DNA from: Rhinopithecus roxellana
Taxonomy: Eukaryota; Chordata; Mammalia; Primates; Cercopithecidae
Direction: 5' to 3'
Assembly (NCBI RefSeq): GCF_007565055.1
Contig: NC_044551.1
Span: forward strand, 92,720,089-92,784,088
Length of the DNA stretch: 64,000 nucleotides
The position numbers and the translations under genes are program-made. Shown here piece by piece: positions 48,389-59,400 of this stretch (position 1 is the first letter of the stretch; every line of letters starts with the position of its first letter). Under the pieces are notes generated by a model. That model ran no database searches. It was not told the origin of the DNA and saw only the letters and a program-made list of their open reading frames with translations.

Positions 48389-50689
48389 AAGACAAAGCTG
48401 ACCTTTTGACTCCAGGAACCATGGAAAGAGGGGAAAAATATCCAATTTTTAAAAGCGGCAAAATTATCATGGGAAAAGAAAAATAAACTGAGCCAAGTTT
48501 TATTTGAAGAATCTTACCAAGTTGGCTATCATTTTTTCAGGCACCTGCTACGTAACAGCCAGCCGCGAAGGCACATAATACAATTCCATTGTACAGGTGA
48601 AGGCGAGGACAGTTAAAGCTGTGAGTACCTCCCACCAGACTGAGCTGCTTCTCTGCAGTCCTGGGGTGGGACTGGAATGGGCCGGGGCTGCTGGGATCGC
48701 AGTCCTGCACAGCTTCCCTCCACTGGCTAGAATCTGGTGAAAGGTAGCGGGTGTCCTGTACTTATTACCGTGGGCATGAAAATTTACGAGGAAAACCAGT
48801 TTTCAGAAAGTATCTCTGGAGCCTCTGTCATTCCAGACCTTTCTTGTCAGCTTTTCAAGGTGTCATGGGCTGCTAATCCCACAGGCTCTGAGTCAACCTG
48901 ATTTTCTATTCCAAGCATCCTCTCAGCATCAAAAACTGGACTGGCATGAAAGCAGGTAAACTCAGGGCAATGCATGAAAGAGAGAAACGACTCTCATTGA
49001 AAGGAAAATGTTATGGCATAAGTCAGAATGATTTTTAAATCAGCTCAAACTGATTTTTCTTACATCAAAGACTTGGGAGAATAAACTTCTTTCTCATCCC
49101 ACTGTTCGTCTTCCCCGGAGGCATCGCTGTTCCTCTGTTTAACAAATGACTACTGGGGAGTCAATCTGCAGTTGTGAAAAATGCTTTATAATCGAGCTGC
49201 AGCTGGGGAGATGATTTGGGAAGCTAGAAGGAGGAGAGAAAGTAGGGATGGGGGTGGGTGGGGAGGGAGGAATGGGGGAAGGAAGGTCACAGGGACCACA
49301 TTTATCTTTCATTTAAGCCTCCTGGAGTTTTGCAGTCTGGGTTGGTTTGGGAGAGTTACTTAATTCAAGAGCTTTTCTCTAAGGGGATGAGAAGAAAGAG
49401 AAGACAAAAGACTTGGGAGCCTAGCAGGAGGGTGGCAGCCGGTAGCTTTGCTTGGGACGTCCATTGCTGTCAGCAGCGCTTTCAGCAGTTGTTTTTGGTT
49501 ACCAGGGTCATTTTGATTCCTTATTTTCTCTTAGAAAGGGTTAATCTGGAAGTTGTAGAGTGCTCTACCATGTCATCCAGTCAACACACTGGACCAATTA
49601 CAGGACCAGAGCCACAAGCTTGTATGGAATCCAGGCTCTTTTATGTTTTAACTTCTCGGGCCTTAAAAAGAAGGTGTACTCATTCGGCCCCCTCACCCTC
49701 AAGTTGTCATTGTGAAAGCTCAAAAGCAGCCAAGCAGAGGGCTGAGTGGAAAATGACGGTACCATAATAATACGTTAAAACTCAACCGCACAGTCCAGCC
49801 AAAGAATCACCTACTGAGTAGCTGATCACATCTGATCCTTTCGACAGCCTTGGCATTCAGCTATGAGTATGCTCCTTGTCACAGAGTTGAGGTCACTTGG
49901 ATATGGTGCTCCAGCCAGTGGGAGGTGGAGATGGCACAGTCCACTGGCACTGTCTTGATGCCAGCTCAGGGCTCTTCTTACTCCACCAGGGATATCTGGG
50001 TTTTCTGACTCCAGCCCTGAATACTCCCAATTATTTCAACTTCCTCTTTTGGGGAAAATGTGGACACTAGAAAAGATGACGTACAAGGTCTCTTGTACAG
50101 GTGACAGGGTTTTAGGAATCCGGTCATCTGACAGAAAGAAGATGTTTGTGCCATGTTGGTTCTTGAACCACGGCTCCTGAAGGATGCCTTAACCTTTGGT
50201 GCTGGTGACTGCACTTAGCCGAAGCATGAGGCTGTTGACTCTTATTTTATTTTCAGCTGCACGGTCCAGCTAGTATCAAAGCTCTTTTCGTAGCCATCAC
50301 AGTAAAAGGTATAGTCTCCCAGTGCCTCACTCTTTTACCACTCTGAATATGACGGTGCTGAGCATTGCCGCTTCAGTGATTTACTTTCAGGAGCCCTTTG
50401 AAAACGCATGTGTCTGTTATGCTAACAAGCATTTGTAAATATTCAAGACATCTTGACTGGACATTTGTTTAGGAATTTAATTTTCCTGTCGATGATACTA
50501 AATGGTCTAAAATGGTCATGTAAGGGCTCTGTGAAAGGGGAATGCTTACTCTTTGTTACATTATGTTCATCTCTGAAACTAAAAACGCACAGTCAGGGAA
50601 TGGATGTGAACCCAGCTGAGCAGAAGTTAAAAGATGAGAAGCAGTGCTCACGATGGGGGTGAACTAGTACTCAAAGGGCTGACGTCCCA

Positions 50690-50790
50690 GAGGCACCTTG
50701 TGTTCAGATCTTCGGGGAGTACGGCTCAGGCATCAGTGATTTTCTAAATTTCTTGGTAACTTTAATGTGCAGTCAGGGTTGGGAAGTGCT
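50690..50790 (+). mobile_element. hAT MITE half (MER-type)
   Basis: ctcaggcatcagtgattttc then ttaatgtgcagtcagggttg match the right half of the family whose consensus ends tctaatgtgcagccagggttgaga. The left half is absent or decayed. Confidence 0.45.
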
Positions 50791-50927
50791 ATGCTAACTT
50801 ATACACACAACCAATTAATGACTATATGGATAGAAACACTTTTGTTTGCTCTTTATCTAACTTTGTAACTAAATTACATTATACCAGATTCCCAATTAGA
50901 GAGTCATATTAAAGCTCTATCTACCAT

Positions 50928-51100
50928 GGCAGGTTCTTAATCTAAGATGTACATCAAATTACCTGATGAACTTTTAAAGGTACAAAAATTTGTGATCAGA
51001 GTTAGACAGTTGGGTTCAGAGAACTACAATAGGGTCTGGGCAGACGTATTTACAGGAACACTTCAAAGGCAATTCTAATAAACAGTCAGAATGAAAACCA
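50928..51100 (+). mobile_element. hAT MITE (MER-type)
   Basis: caggttcttaatctaagatg, acatcaaattacctgatgaa, cttttaaaggtac and, at the far end, caattctaataaacagtcag follow the order of a 180-bp hAT MITE with gtgcatcagaatcacctgg-type ends. Diverged. Confidence 0.5.
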
Positions 51101-51111
51101 TAGGATTAAGG

Positions 51112-51330
51112 CCACGGTTCATAACCAGGGCCAATTTTGCTCCCTGCAGGACATGTGGCAATGTCTGGAGACGTTGTTGTTTGTTACTGGGGTGGGGATG
51201 GGGGCTGCTACTGGTATCCAGTGGGCAGAAGCCAGGGAGGCTGCTACGCACCCTGCAGTGCACAAGACAGTCCCATGACAAAGAATAATTCGCCCCAAAA
51301 TGTCAATAAGGGTGGCTCTTGAGAAATCCT
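51112..51330 (+). mobile_element. MER5A hAT MITE
   Basis: ccacggttcataaccagggc, gtggcaatgtctggagacgt, gctactggtatccagtgggc, gccagggaggctgctacgca, aagaataattcgccccaaaa, tgtcaataagggtggctctt: full length, both ends recognisable. Confidence 0.9.
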
Positions 51331-51669
51331 TATTAAGAAATCACATTTATTACCTGTATTACTTTATGACTATTGGTAAAGTTTGTGTTTATAACAGCAT
51401 ATTATGAAATTACAAACTTATATGAATGAATCAAACTTATTAAAGACTAAATAAAATAGCTCAAACACTGGAGAAGCCCACCCAATTCTATTCTGGCTTG
51501 TGAACTAAAACACTGAATAGACTTCAGTGACTTACTTTGTTGGGAAGCCCCATTTATTTAGCACTGTGACATTTATTTAGACCTTGCAGGCCTTTTAAAA
51601 TGGCACTTAATGTAATCAACAGTTGTTAAAAAGTAAGTTTATAAGAATATGGGATTATTCAAATCCCAA

Positions 51670-51990
51670 GGTTGGGCACGGTGGCTTACACCTGTAATCC
51701 CAGCACTTTGGGAGGCTGAGGTGGGTGGATCACTTGAGGTCAGGCATTTGAGACCAGCCTGGCCAATGTGGTAAAACCGCATCTCTATTAAAAAAAAAAA
51801 AAAAAAAAAAAAAATAGCCAGGCGTGGTGGCGCATGCCTGTACTCTTAGCTACTCAGGGGGCTGAGGCAGGAGAATCACTTGATCCCAGGAGGTGGAGGT
51901 TGCAGTGAGCCTTGACTGCACCACTGTGCTCCTGGGTGACAGAGCTCGGGTGACAGAGCGAGACTGTCACAAAAAGTAAAAAAAAAAAGC
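51670..51990 (+). mobile_element. Alu with expanded internal A-run
   Basis: Starts ggttgggcacggtggcttac; keeps both arms. The middle linker, usually actaaaaatacaaaaattag, is an A-run of about 25-26 bases (51789-51814). Duplicate end-piece ctgggtgacagagctcgggt precedes the tail. Confidence 0.95.
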
Positions 51991-52335
51991 AGGCAGTTTT
52001 AACATCTTGTCTTTTCTTTTGAAAGTGCGTTACATTAAATAAAAACTAGAAGCTTGTGGTATTCAAGTTTATACACTCATCTGGAATACCTGTGGTTTGA
52101 GTAACTTAGAACAATCTGCATATTTACTCATGGCTGATCAGAAGTTAGGTATCTCGTTCCATGCTAGAATTAGAAGCCCAGTCTAAAAAGTGTTGGATTC
52201 TTATAAGGAAACCAGGAGAGAGTTCAGAAGGAAAGTCTGAATTACTGCATTGGCTCTCCAGGGTTGTTCGCTATTGTTGAGTCCCGTGGGAGTCTTTATT
52301 CTCGAACACACTTAATCTATGCAAACATAACCAAC

Positions 52336-52453
52336 CTTGCTATCGATCTCACTGCTCCCCAGCGCAGACTGGATCACGTACAGCAAGGCATCCGTAAGCC
52401 CATCACACTCTCTCATCCTTCTGCGGGCCTCCTCTCCGGCCGAACTAACATTC
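52336..52453 (-). CDS. CTNND2: CTNND2 exon A: armadillo repeat of delta-catenin
   Basis: A 118-bp internal exon: one base that completes the preceding codon (Arg in delta-catenin, CLRN), then 39 codons NVSSAGEEARRRMRECDGLT, DALLYVIQSALGSSEIDSK. The acceptor is tttactttgcag|G; the donor is AAG|GTTGGT, with T at +3 but G at +5. NVSSAGEEARRRMRECDGL is highly typical of the p120-catenin family: it ends one armadillo repeat and opens the next helix. Joins in frame to exon B. Residues about 723-762 by memory. No frameshift or stop. Confidence 0.97.
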
Positions 52454-53342
52454 CTGCAAAGTAAAAGGACACGTCAGCAGTCTTTACGGCTGTCACCAAA
52501 AGAATGTCTTTCCATGCCCATCTGCTCTCATAGTTTGAAAGGAAATGCTTTCTCCCCCACTTTTTCGGAATGCTTATCAAGAATATATCTTTAGTGAATA
52601 GGGATGGCTTCCACAAAACACATCCCAGAATTGGGTAAGTCACAGATGTCTGTAATGCCACTCCTGGAATAGACAATGAAGAATTCCTAATATGGGATCT
52701 GTGAGTCACACGATTGCGGAGGGTGGGGGACTTTCAGAAAGTCTTCTAGGTTTACTTCATGTACAATCAGAAGCTTTTTGATTCAAAGGATTCTTCTTTG
52801 AGAGGTCTGAAACACTTTCAAAGACAGAGCTTGTAACTTCTGAAATATTTTAGACATCTAAATTTGTCTGCCACAAAGATACCTACCTTGGCCCAGCCAG
52901 AAGTAGACTTGTAGGAATTTATTCTAAGGACATAGTTAGAGGGTTCTGTGACAGTGTAGTCACTGGGATGTGCATGATACCTCTTATGGGAAGCAGCTGC
53001 TCCAAGCTCTTTTCTGTACTAGCACATGCTGAGCTAATGGCAACAAACGGGGCCTACTGTAATGAAATGTGCAGCTACGAAGCAGAGAGATCTTCTAGTC
53101 CTACAAGAGACAGAGATAATCTGAAGGAAAATCTTGGGGTGCTTTTAGTTATTCTACCACCTGAGAGTATGTTGTTCTTCTCCTACCCACGGTTAGCATA
53201 TGGTTCCAGTAGAGAATTTCTGCGATGACTTACTACAGGCAACACAACCTGTAAAAGGGAGGCTGGAGGAGGTGAGTTAGTGGGTGGTACAAAGGGATTG
53301 AAAGAATTTAAGGACCTTGGGGACAGTGGTAGAAAAAGAAGG

Positions 53343-53495
53343 ATGATTCTCAAACTTAGGGAGCATCGGAATCCTCTGGAGGGTGCGTGCGGTACAGACT
53401 GCTGGCTGCATGCCGGAGTCTCTGACTCAGAACATTGGGGTAGAGTCAGATAAGCTGCATATACTTGGTGGTGCTGATGTTGAGAACTCACACCC
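53343..53495 (+). mobile_element. MER20-like hAT MITE
   Basis: atgattctcaaacttaggga, gcatcggaatcctctggagg, gtctctgactcagaacattg and tgctgatgttgagaactcac match the MER20 layout (left end, middle tctgattcagt, right end). Terminal repeats eroded. Confidence 0.65.
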
Positions 53496-53689
53496 CAGTT
53501 CTCTACAGAGGGTCTGGCTGGGAGGAGGGTCGTGTTTTTGCTGACTGCTGGGGCAGCCATGAGGCAGATCCCAAGGATCTGGAAGCCTGGACGGAGTCTG
53601 GAGAAGTTGAAGAAGTTGAATGAAATGAATCTCCAGCCCACTATAATTGACCCAGGTAGTCTCATTTCATATTCACAACATGTTTTGCT

Positions 53690-53825
53690 GTTGTAGTAAA
53701 TTCTATTTTACAGATGATAAAACCAAGCCTCAGAGGTTGTCCAAGGCCATGCAGTAAGTGTGTCTCTGCTTCAGATGGCCAGGATACTGGAGCTCAAACC
53801 CAGAGAAGACCAAGGACTGAGATTT
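53690..53825 (-). mobile_element. MIR, antisense
   Basis: ctattttacagatgataaaa, cctcagaggttgtccaaggc and catgcagtaagtg follow the antisense MIR core; after about 20 extra bases, ctggagctcaaacccagaga fits the next part. It overlaps the left copy of the 250-bp duplication. Confidence 0.55.
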
Positions 53826-54008
53826 TGAGGAATCAATCTGTTTGCAATTAGCCTCCCCCTTCACACTCTCTTGGCTCTTTGAATCTCCTTTACTGATCAC
53901 CATTGATTTCGTATTGGAATTATTTGGCTGTGACCTCATTACTGCACTGGGACTTTCTGGAGGATAGAAGGCATGTCAGTCCTATGTCTCTACCTAGCAT
54001 TCGGCTGA
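53759..54008 (+). repeat. 250-bp direct duplication, copy 1
   Basis: tgtgtctctgcttcagatgg to acctagcattcggctga. It aligns over its whole length with 56447-56698 in the same orientation, with about 36 differences (about 86% identical by hand count). Similarity ends abruptly on both sides. The left flank reads as MIR, which fits this copy being in its original left context. Confidence 0.93.
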
Positions 54009-55122
54009 GGAGGAGCTGGAACAAAACCTGTGAAGATGGGAAAGAAAGGGCTTCAGGCCTGATGTCAAATACGAATGCAGAATATGGTTTTTTAAGATTT
54101 AAAATAAAATAGGTTTCATGTTAAAATGCCACTGAACATAAATCGTTTTTTTTTGATACCTAAAAAGTTCCACAGACGTATTCAGATAGGCTCTATCAGC
54201 GGCACTTCTGTGTAACACCGGGAAAGGTTATATAATTCAAATTAGTATTTTTGGCATTTGCTGATCTTCAAATATAAACAAAATTTCTCAGCTTCTTAGA
54301 TAATATAACTAGGCAAATATTGACAGCATTTTTATGTAAAATTTCATAAATTCCATCCTGTGATGGCCAACTTTTGTTTCTGACACAATCTGTGGTGCGG
54401 GCCAGAGAGGAACTAACTTTCTGCTAGGGTAAAGGTGGTGAGAGGCATTTGGATATTATTTTAAACTAAAAGAATGGCCCTTTTAAAGGAGCATTTTAGC
54501 TCATTCCTTCTTGAAATGATTTTCACCAGGTTGAGCTGTGAAGCTGTTAAAATAATAAGTTTGTCAAAGATTCTGAATCAGACCTCTTTGGCCAGAAGAA
54601 TGTTGTGTGGTAATGTGTGATTATGTTTGGCTCTTTAGCGCAGCACATTATTATTTCCAAATAGGATTAATGAAATTCAGGCTGGCAAGCAACTTAAGGT
54701 AGCATGTATACACCCTGATCTGAAAAAGCCCTCTACAGCTCTTCTTTGACTAATGTGCTCAGTCTTTCCTTTGAGTATCCTTTCTTTGGAGGCAGGTTGC
54801 CTCCTGATTCACTGATAAACTTTCTAATGATCAGTCCTAATTTCACCGGTAATCATTAAACATACGGGACCAACCAATAGGAAATAATCAAAATGAACAA
54901 CTTAACATCAGAAGCTGTCAATACTAATCTTAGCATTTTTCTTTATTCTAGTTTCTATTCCATTCTAGTTCAGTCTCCTCCAAAATTTAAAATGTTATTA
55001 ATTGGCTACTATATTACAATGTGTAAGATATTTGAAAAATGTGACAGATTAATAACTTAAGGTCTCAGCAGAGAAGGGGAGTGACTGAGATACATTCATA
55101 CCCACACAGCACCTAAGATATA

Positions 55123-55472
55123 GACTTCAAGAGGGGGTTATCATACTGTCTGCAGGCATGATGAGGCTCAGTATACATACAGACTTCAAGAGGGGGTTAT
55201 CATACTGTCTGCAGGCACGATGAGGCTCAGTATACATACAGACTTCCAGAGGGGGTTATCATACTGTCTGCAGGCACGATGAGGCTCAGTATACCTACAG
55301 ACTTCAAGAGGGGGTTATCACACTTTCTGTAGGCACAATGAGGCTCAGTATACATATAGGCTTTAAGAGGGGGTTTCATACTGTCTGCGGGCATGATGAG
55401 GCTCAGTATACATATAGGCTTCAAGAGGGGGTTATCATACTGTCTGCAGGCATGATGAGGCTCAGTATACAT
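55123..55472. repeat. 59-bp minisatellite, six copies
   Basis: Six tandem units begin at 55123, 55182, 55241, 55300, 55359 and 55417 (gacttcaagagggggttatc ... gaggctcagtatacata). The period is 59 bp except for one 58-bp unit (copy 5). Copies differ at a few positions each. Copies 1-3 share catacag junctions, and copies 5-6 share catatagg junctions. The period is not a multiple of 3, so the 81-codon minus-strand ORF through it changes frame each unit and is not coding. Confidence 0.97.
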
Positions 55473-56446
55473 TTTTATATAAACTGTCTCTTTTCAATGG
55501 GTAATGGTTTCTTACAGGTCTTTGGGCTTGGGTTTCCACTTTTAATCAACTATACCTCAGTGTGTGAAACATATCTTAAGAGAATCTTTGATTTTCACAT
55601 TGGTGGTAAGGAGTGTTTCCTGTTCCTCCCTCTTCCCCACAAACACAAGTTCTACTCTTTCAACCACAAATTTCAGTTTTTTATTGTTGTTAGTTAAGAC
55701 TTTTGATCAACGTGTTAAGGTAAAGTCATGTCAGCTTATGACTAAAACATTATAATCATGTTAACCATACATGATACAGCTGTAAGCATCACGACTTGAA
55801 CACAGCTCAAATTTTTGTCTCTACACCTTTACTATGAAACTTAACAAGATGTTTCACTGTTTAAAAATAAACACCCTGATAACCTTCTGTGATGCTCACT
55901 ACATGGTTAAGTGTAATCAGGGTCCTTAGTGTCTGACAATTAATCAATGTCCAAGCTAGAAAGTTCCTCCCTCCCATTGTACTTAAACCATCTTCTAACC
56001 ATCACAAGGAAGGTGATTTCTATGTCTGGTTAGAAATGGGTATGGAAAAATTCTATGCATAAACATAGCATTAAAACAAATACCTGTAGATTATTTGTTA
56101 GAAGCACAAAAATGTGCATAATATCTCATCCTTCTTAGTAATCTTTACAGTCATGACTGAATTATCAGTTACTATGTCATTGGGAAGTTCCTGCTAAAAG
56201 TAGATTCTATAATCTTTTTACCTAATAGATAAAAAATGAAACAATTCATTTTTATGTCTTCCAATTAAAAGACCAATCTTTTTTTTTTTTTATTTTAATG
56301 CAACTAAACTGCTTCCTTTCCCCTGTCTTCTGTGCTGCTTGACATCTCATTTCTTTGCATCTCCATCACTCAGTGTTCTCCTAGGACCCAACGTGGAACT
56401 CAGACCATATGTTCACCTGTATGACTATGGCATTTTGCATGAAAGA

Positions 56447-56698
56447 TGTGTCTCTGTTTCAGATGGCCAGGACACTGAAGATCAAACCACAGAGAAAACC
56501 AAGGAATGAGATATTGGGTAATCAATGTATTTGTAATTAGCCTCTCCCTTCACACATTCTTAGCTCTTTGAACCTCCTTTACTAATCATCATTGATTTTG
56601 CATTGGTATTATTTAGGCTGTGACCTAATTAATGCGCTGGGAGTTTCTGGAGAGTAGAAAGCATGTCATTCTTATGTTTATACCTAGCATTCAGCTGA
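56447..56698 (+). repeat. 250-bp direct duplication, copy 2
   Basis: tgtgtctctgtttcagatgg to acctagcattcagctga. Pair of 53759-54008. Here the right flank continues as an L2-like tail (atgtgtgacacatagttggt, tattattgag to about 56750), so the original right context is kept. Confidence 0.93.
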
Positions 56699-56755
56699 AT
56701 GTGTGACACATAGTTGGTTATTATTGAGAATTCAGCCCTTCCATCGGATTGGAAT
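56630..56755 (+). mobile_element. L2 tail
   Basis: gagtttctggagagtagaaa, catgtcattcttatgtttat, acctagcattcagctgaatg and gacacatagttggttattat match the sense L2 end. The first part is shared with copy 1 of the duplication. Confidence 0.5.
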
Positions 56756-57694
56756 TCAGGAAAGCAGGGACATGTTTACTCTGTGACTGATTGTGCTTCG
56801 TGCTTACAGAATAAATATCAGATGTTTGTTCCGCCATTTGAATACTGGCTTCTTAAACTGTACCTTGTGTTACAAGCCCCATCCTGAGTTATTCAAGGCA
56901 GTTTCAATTTGCAAAAGAAGAAAATGCAATTGAAGATAGCATACAGCATTGAGAGTAAAATTAGCTCGAGATATAAACTTTCTTATGATTGTTCATAATA
57001 TTGATTGAGTGCTGAAGAGAACTGCACAATTTTGTGGCCTGGAGACAGTCAGATATTTCCCAGTTTCTCACCCGTCTACAACCTCAGGCTTGGAGGAAGA
57101 GCTTTCACGGCCTGGCTCAAGGCTAGGTTGTCTTCCTATGTCTGTTTCCTCCTCTCCTCTCTCCCTCACCTTCTCCTTGGCCTTTAGGGTCTGGACTCCA
57201 TTGGAGTTGTCTCATACCAAGCCCATTCACATGTCCTTGAGCCCTGGGTCCAGCCCTGCTATAATCACCATCCATCAGGTGGCCCAACCCTTCACATCCC
57301 TGGGCAGGCACTCCCTGAGTTCCTTCATCTCATCCTCCAATTCATAACCAGCAGAGCTCAGATGCTGGGTCTCTGCAGGATCTGGCCTGAGTTCCTGAGA
57401 CCATACACCAGTTTGAGGAGTGGGTTAGGCTGTCTGGAGGTTGCTAGAGAATGAGCTGGGTTTAAGTGATACAGAGAGTCCCAAGGCAAAGCCGAAATAT
57501 GAAGCCACATACTTAGTACAGCCTCGATGCAACCCAGCAAGGCAGGCTGGGGAGGCAGAAGACACCAGAGATGATGGCATGGACCAGAGACCAGACCCGA
57601 CCCCGGAGATATCTGGGAGCCCCAGGGCAGAGCTGAGAGCCTCTGGACGCTTGGCCAAGGATATGGAGAGGCTGTCTGGGGTTCCCAGGCCCAT

Positions 57695-58010
57695 TGATCC
57701 CTCCCCTTGGAATGTTCTTCCTTCCACCTTGAAGCCATTGACTCTGACAGTTGCAGTTGCCAGGGCTCAATCCAAGCACTGCCTTTTCTACCTTCTAAGC
57801 CTTGCCTCAGCCCCACTACTCCTTCCTTCATAGCTCCAGGCACAGGTTTCTCTTAGAGCACTTGTAACACACGATGTTTGAATCTGGTCCCACAGGGCGT
57901 TAGGAGGTAGGGGAGCATCATTTTATTTGGTTGTTTGTGCTCCCCACCATGCAGCACACAGTAGGAACTCACTGGATATTGACTGGATGAAAGAGCATAT
58001 GGTTCTTTTC
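57695..58010 (+). mobile_element. L2 3' region
   Basis: ccttggaatgttcttccttc, gccttgcctcagccccacta, ttagagcacttgtaacacac, cagcacacagtaggaactca and gatattgactggatgaaaga follow the order of the sense L2 3' UTR and tail. Confidence 0.5.
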
Positions 58011-58021
58011 AGGAATCTTTC

Positions 58022-58212
58022 TAGACCAGTGGTTCCTAACTAGGGTGACTGTGCCACCAGGGAATATTTTTGGTTGTCACCGCTGGGTGAGTGCTGGGGG
58101 CATTACAGGCATCTCATGGGTAGAGACAGCCAGGGCTGCTGCTAACCATCCCACAATGCTCAGGACTGCCCCTGCCACAAAGCACACCAATTGTTTCGAG
58201 GCTGAGAGGCCT
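58022..58212 (+). mobile_element. MER5A hAT MITE
   Basis: ctagaccagtggttcctaac, tatttttggttgtcaccgct, ttacaggcatctcatgggta, aaccatcccacaatgctcag follow MER5A. The right end is truncated at ggctgagagg. Confidence 0.85.
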
Positions 58213-58269
58213 GCTCTGGATAGCTGGGCTCCATGAGGATCTAATCTGTGTATGTGCTTCCCCAGCACT

Positions 58270-58450
58270 TAACCTGTGCTCGGCCTGTGGCTTCTCAAAC
58301 CTATGCTCCTCTGCTGCATCCGAATCAGCTTTGGAACTGGATTAAAATACAAAGGTGCAGGCCCTTCCCCGACACTTCCATTAGCCCAGTTCTCAGTGTG
58401 TTCTGCTGGTCTCCAGGTGATGAGAACACACTCCACAGGTGAGAACCATG
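58270..58450 (+). mobile_element. MER20-like hAT MITE
   Basis: ctgtggcttctcaaacctat, gcatccgaatcagctttgga, attaaaatacaaaggtgcag and ggtctccaggtgatgagaac then gtgagaaccatgg: a MER20-type layout, directly after a MER5A copy. Confidence 0.55.
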
Positions 58451-59189
58451 GCCTTAGCCCATGGTAGGAAATTCAGCGTAGAAAGGTAAAGTACTTCTTG
58501 AATGGCCACGAAGCCATGTGGTTGTCTGCTGTGTGCTACGTGATGTACAGACTCTGAACAACACTCCCCAGGCTCTTCCTAACAGGATGGGACCATGGCC
58601 CCCCAAACCTACCAGTGATGGCCTTTGGACCAATGGCCATCAGCTTCTAACAGTCAACCAGCAAATGATGGGAAATAACACTAAACTTGTGAGGGGGAAT
58701 CTCACAAGTAGAATATAAATACGGAGCGTCTTAATTTTTTGACCATGTAATGACCTACTCAGAAATGGATGGAATTTTTTAAACTCATGACAATCTTTTA
58801 ATTCAACAGCACAGCCACCCCCAGTAACAAGATCTCCACAACTCCCAGCCTCTCCTGCCTGCTCTCTCTTGCTTAGTTAGGCAGAGACTGAACAGACCTA
58901 ACAGCCACCCCTCCAAAGAGCCATATTATTAGCAGCCAGATCGATTATCAAGTATTAATTACACGTAAAGATGCAAAAAATTGGCTCTTTTGAGTTTGAT
59001 GCCTATACTTAGTTCCCTTCTATGGAGAACATCCTGACATCCTTGATGGCTTGAATTTATCATAAATTACCTGATCTGAGTAAGTGTGAGAATGAGAAAT
59101 TATGCCAATCATGCTTTTCTTGATTCCACAAAGTGCACTCATTTTTGCTTTAAAAACATTACATTTTAAAGAGATCTTCTATCCATGAA

Positions 59190-59400
59190 CACCTAAATCA
59201 GGAGTTAAAAACTCTCTGTAAAGGATTAGAGAATAAATATTTTAGGCTTTGCGGGCCACACAGGGTTTCTGCCACTTTTTCTTCTCTCCTTCTCTTTCTC
59301 ATTCTTTCAACAACCTTTCAAAAACTGTAAAACCTATGCTTACTTGAAGCCATACAGAAACGGGTCTCTGGCACGATCAACCCCTGACCTAGATTCTCAT
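59190..59400 (+). mobile_element. hAT-Charlie MITE (MER33/MER58-like)
   Basis: ctctctgtaaaggattagag, aaatattttaggctttgcgg, gccacacagggtttctgcca and gcacgatcaacccctgacct match the same family as 48165-48388, here in sense. Confidence 0.6.

Larger units (their letters stand above)
46221..52335 (-). other. CTNND2: CTNND2 intron between exons A and B
   Basis: An intron of 6,115 bp, donor GTTGGT at 52335 and acceptor tctgcag next to 46221. Repeats are listed separately. No repeat or gene is seen in 46221-46849, 48389-50689 (48575-48690 may be a very weak antisense MIR), 51331-51669 and 51991-52335. The 169-codon ORF at 49258-49767 (+) resembles no known protein. Confidence 0.9.

Noticed and set aside
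49258..49767. 169-codon plus-strand ORF
   Set aside because: No similarity to known families and overlapped by another ORF; chance.
53183..53665. 160-codon minus-strand ORF
   Set aside because: Overlaps a MER20-like MITE, so part of its sequence is transposon-derived; no domain.
55123..55472. Possible CRISPR-like array
   Set aside because: Units are directly tandem with no unique spacers, in a vertebrate intron; it is a minisatellite.
55227..55472. Repetitive 81-codon minus-strand protein
   Set aside because: The 59-bp period shifts frame at each unit, so the apparent protein repeat is not maintained by selection.
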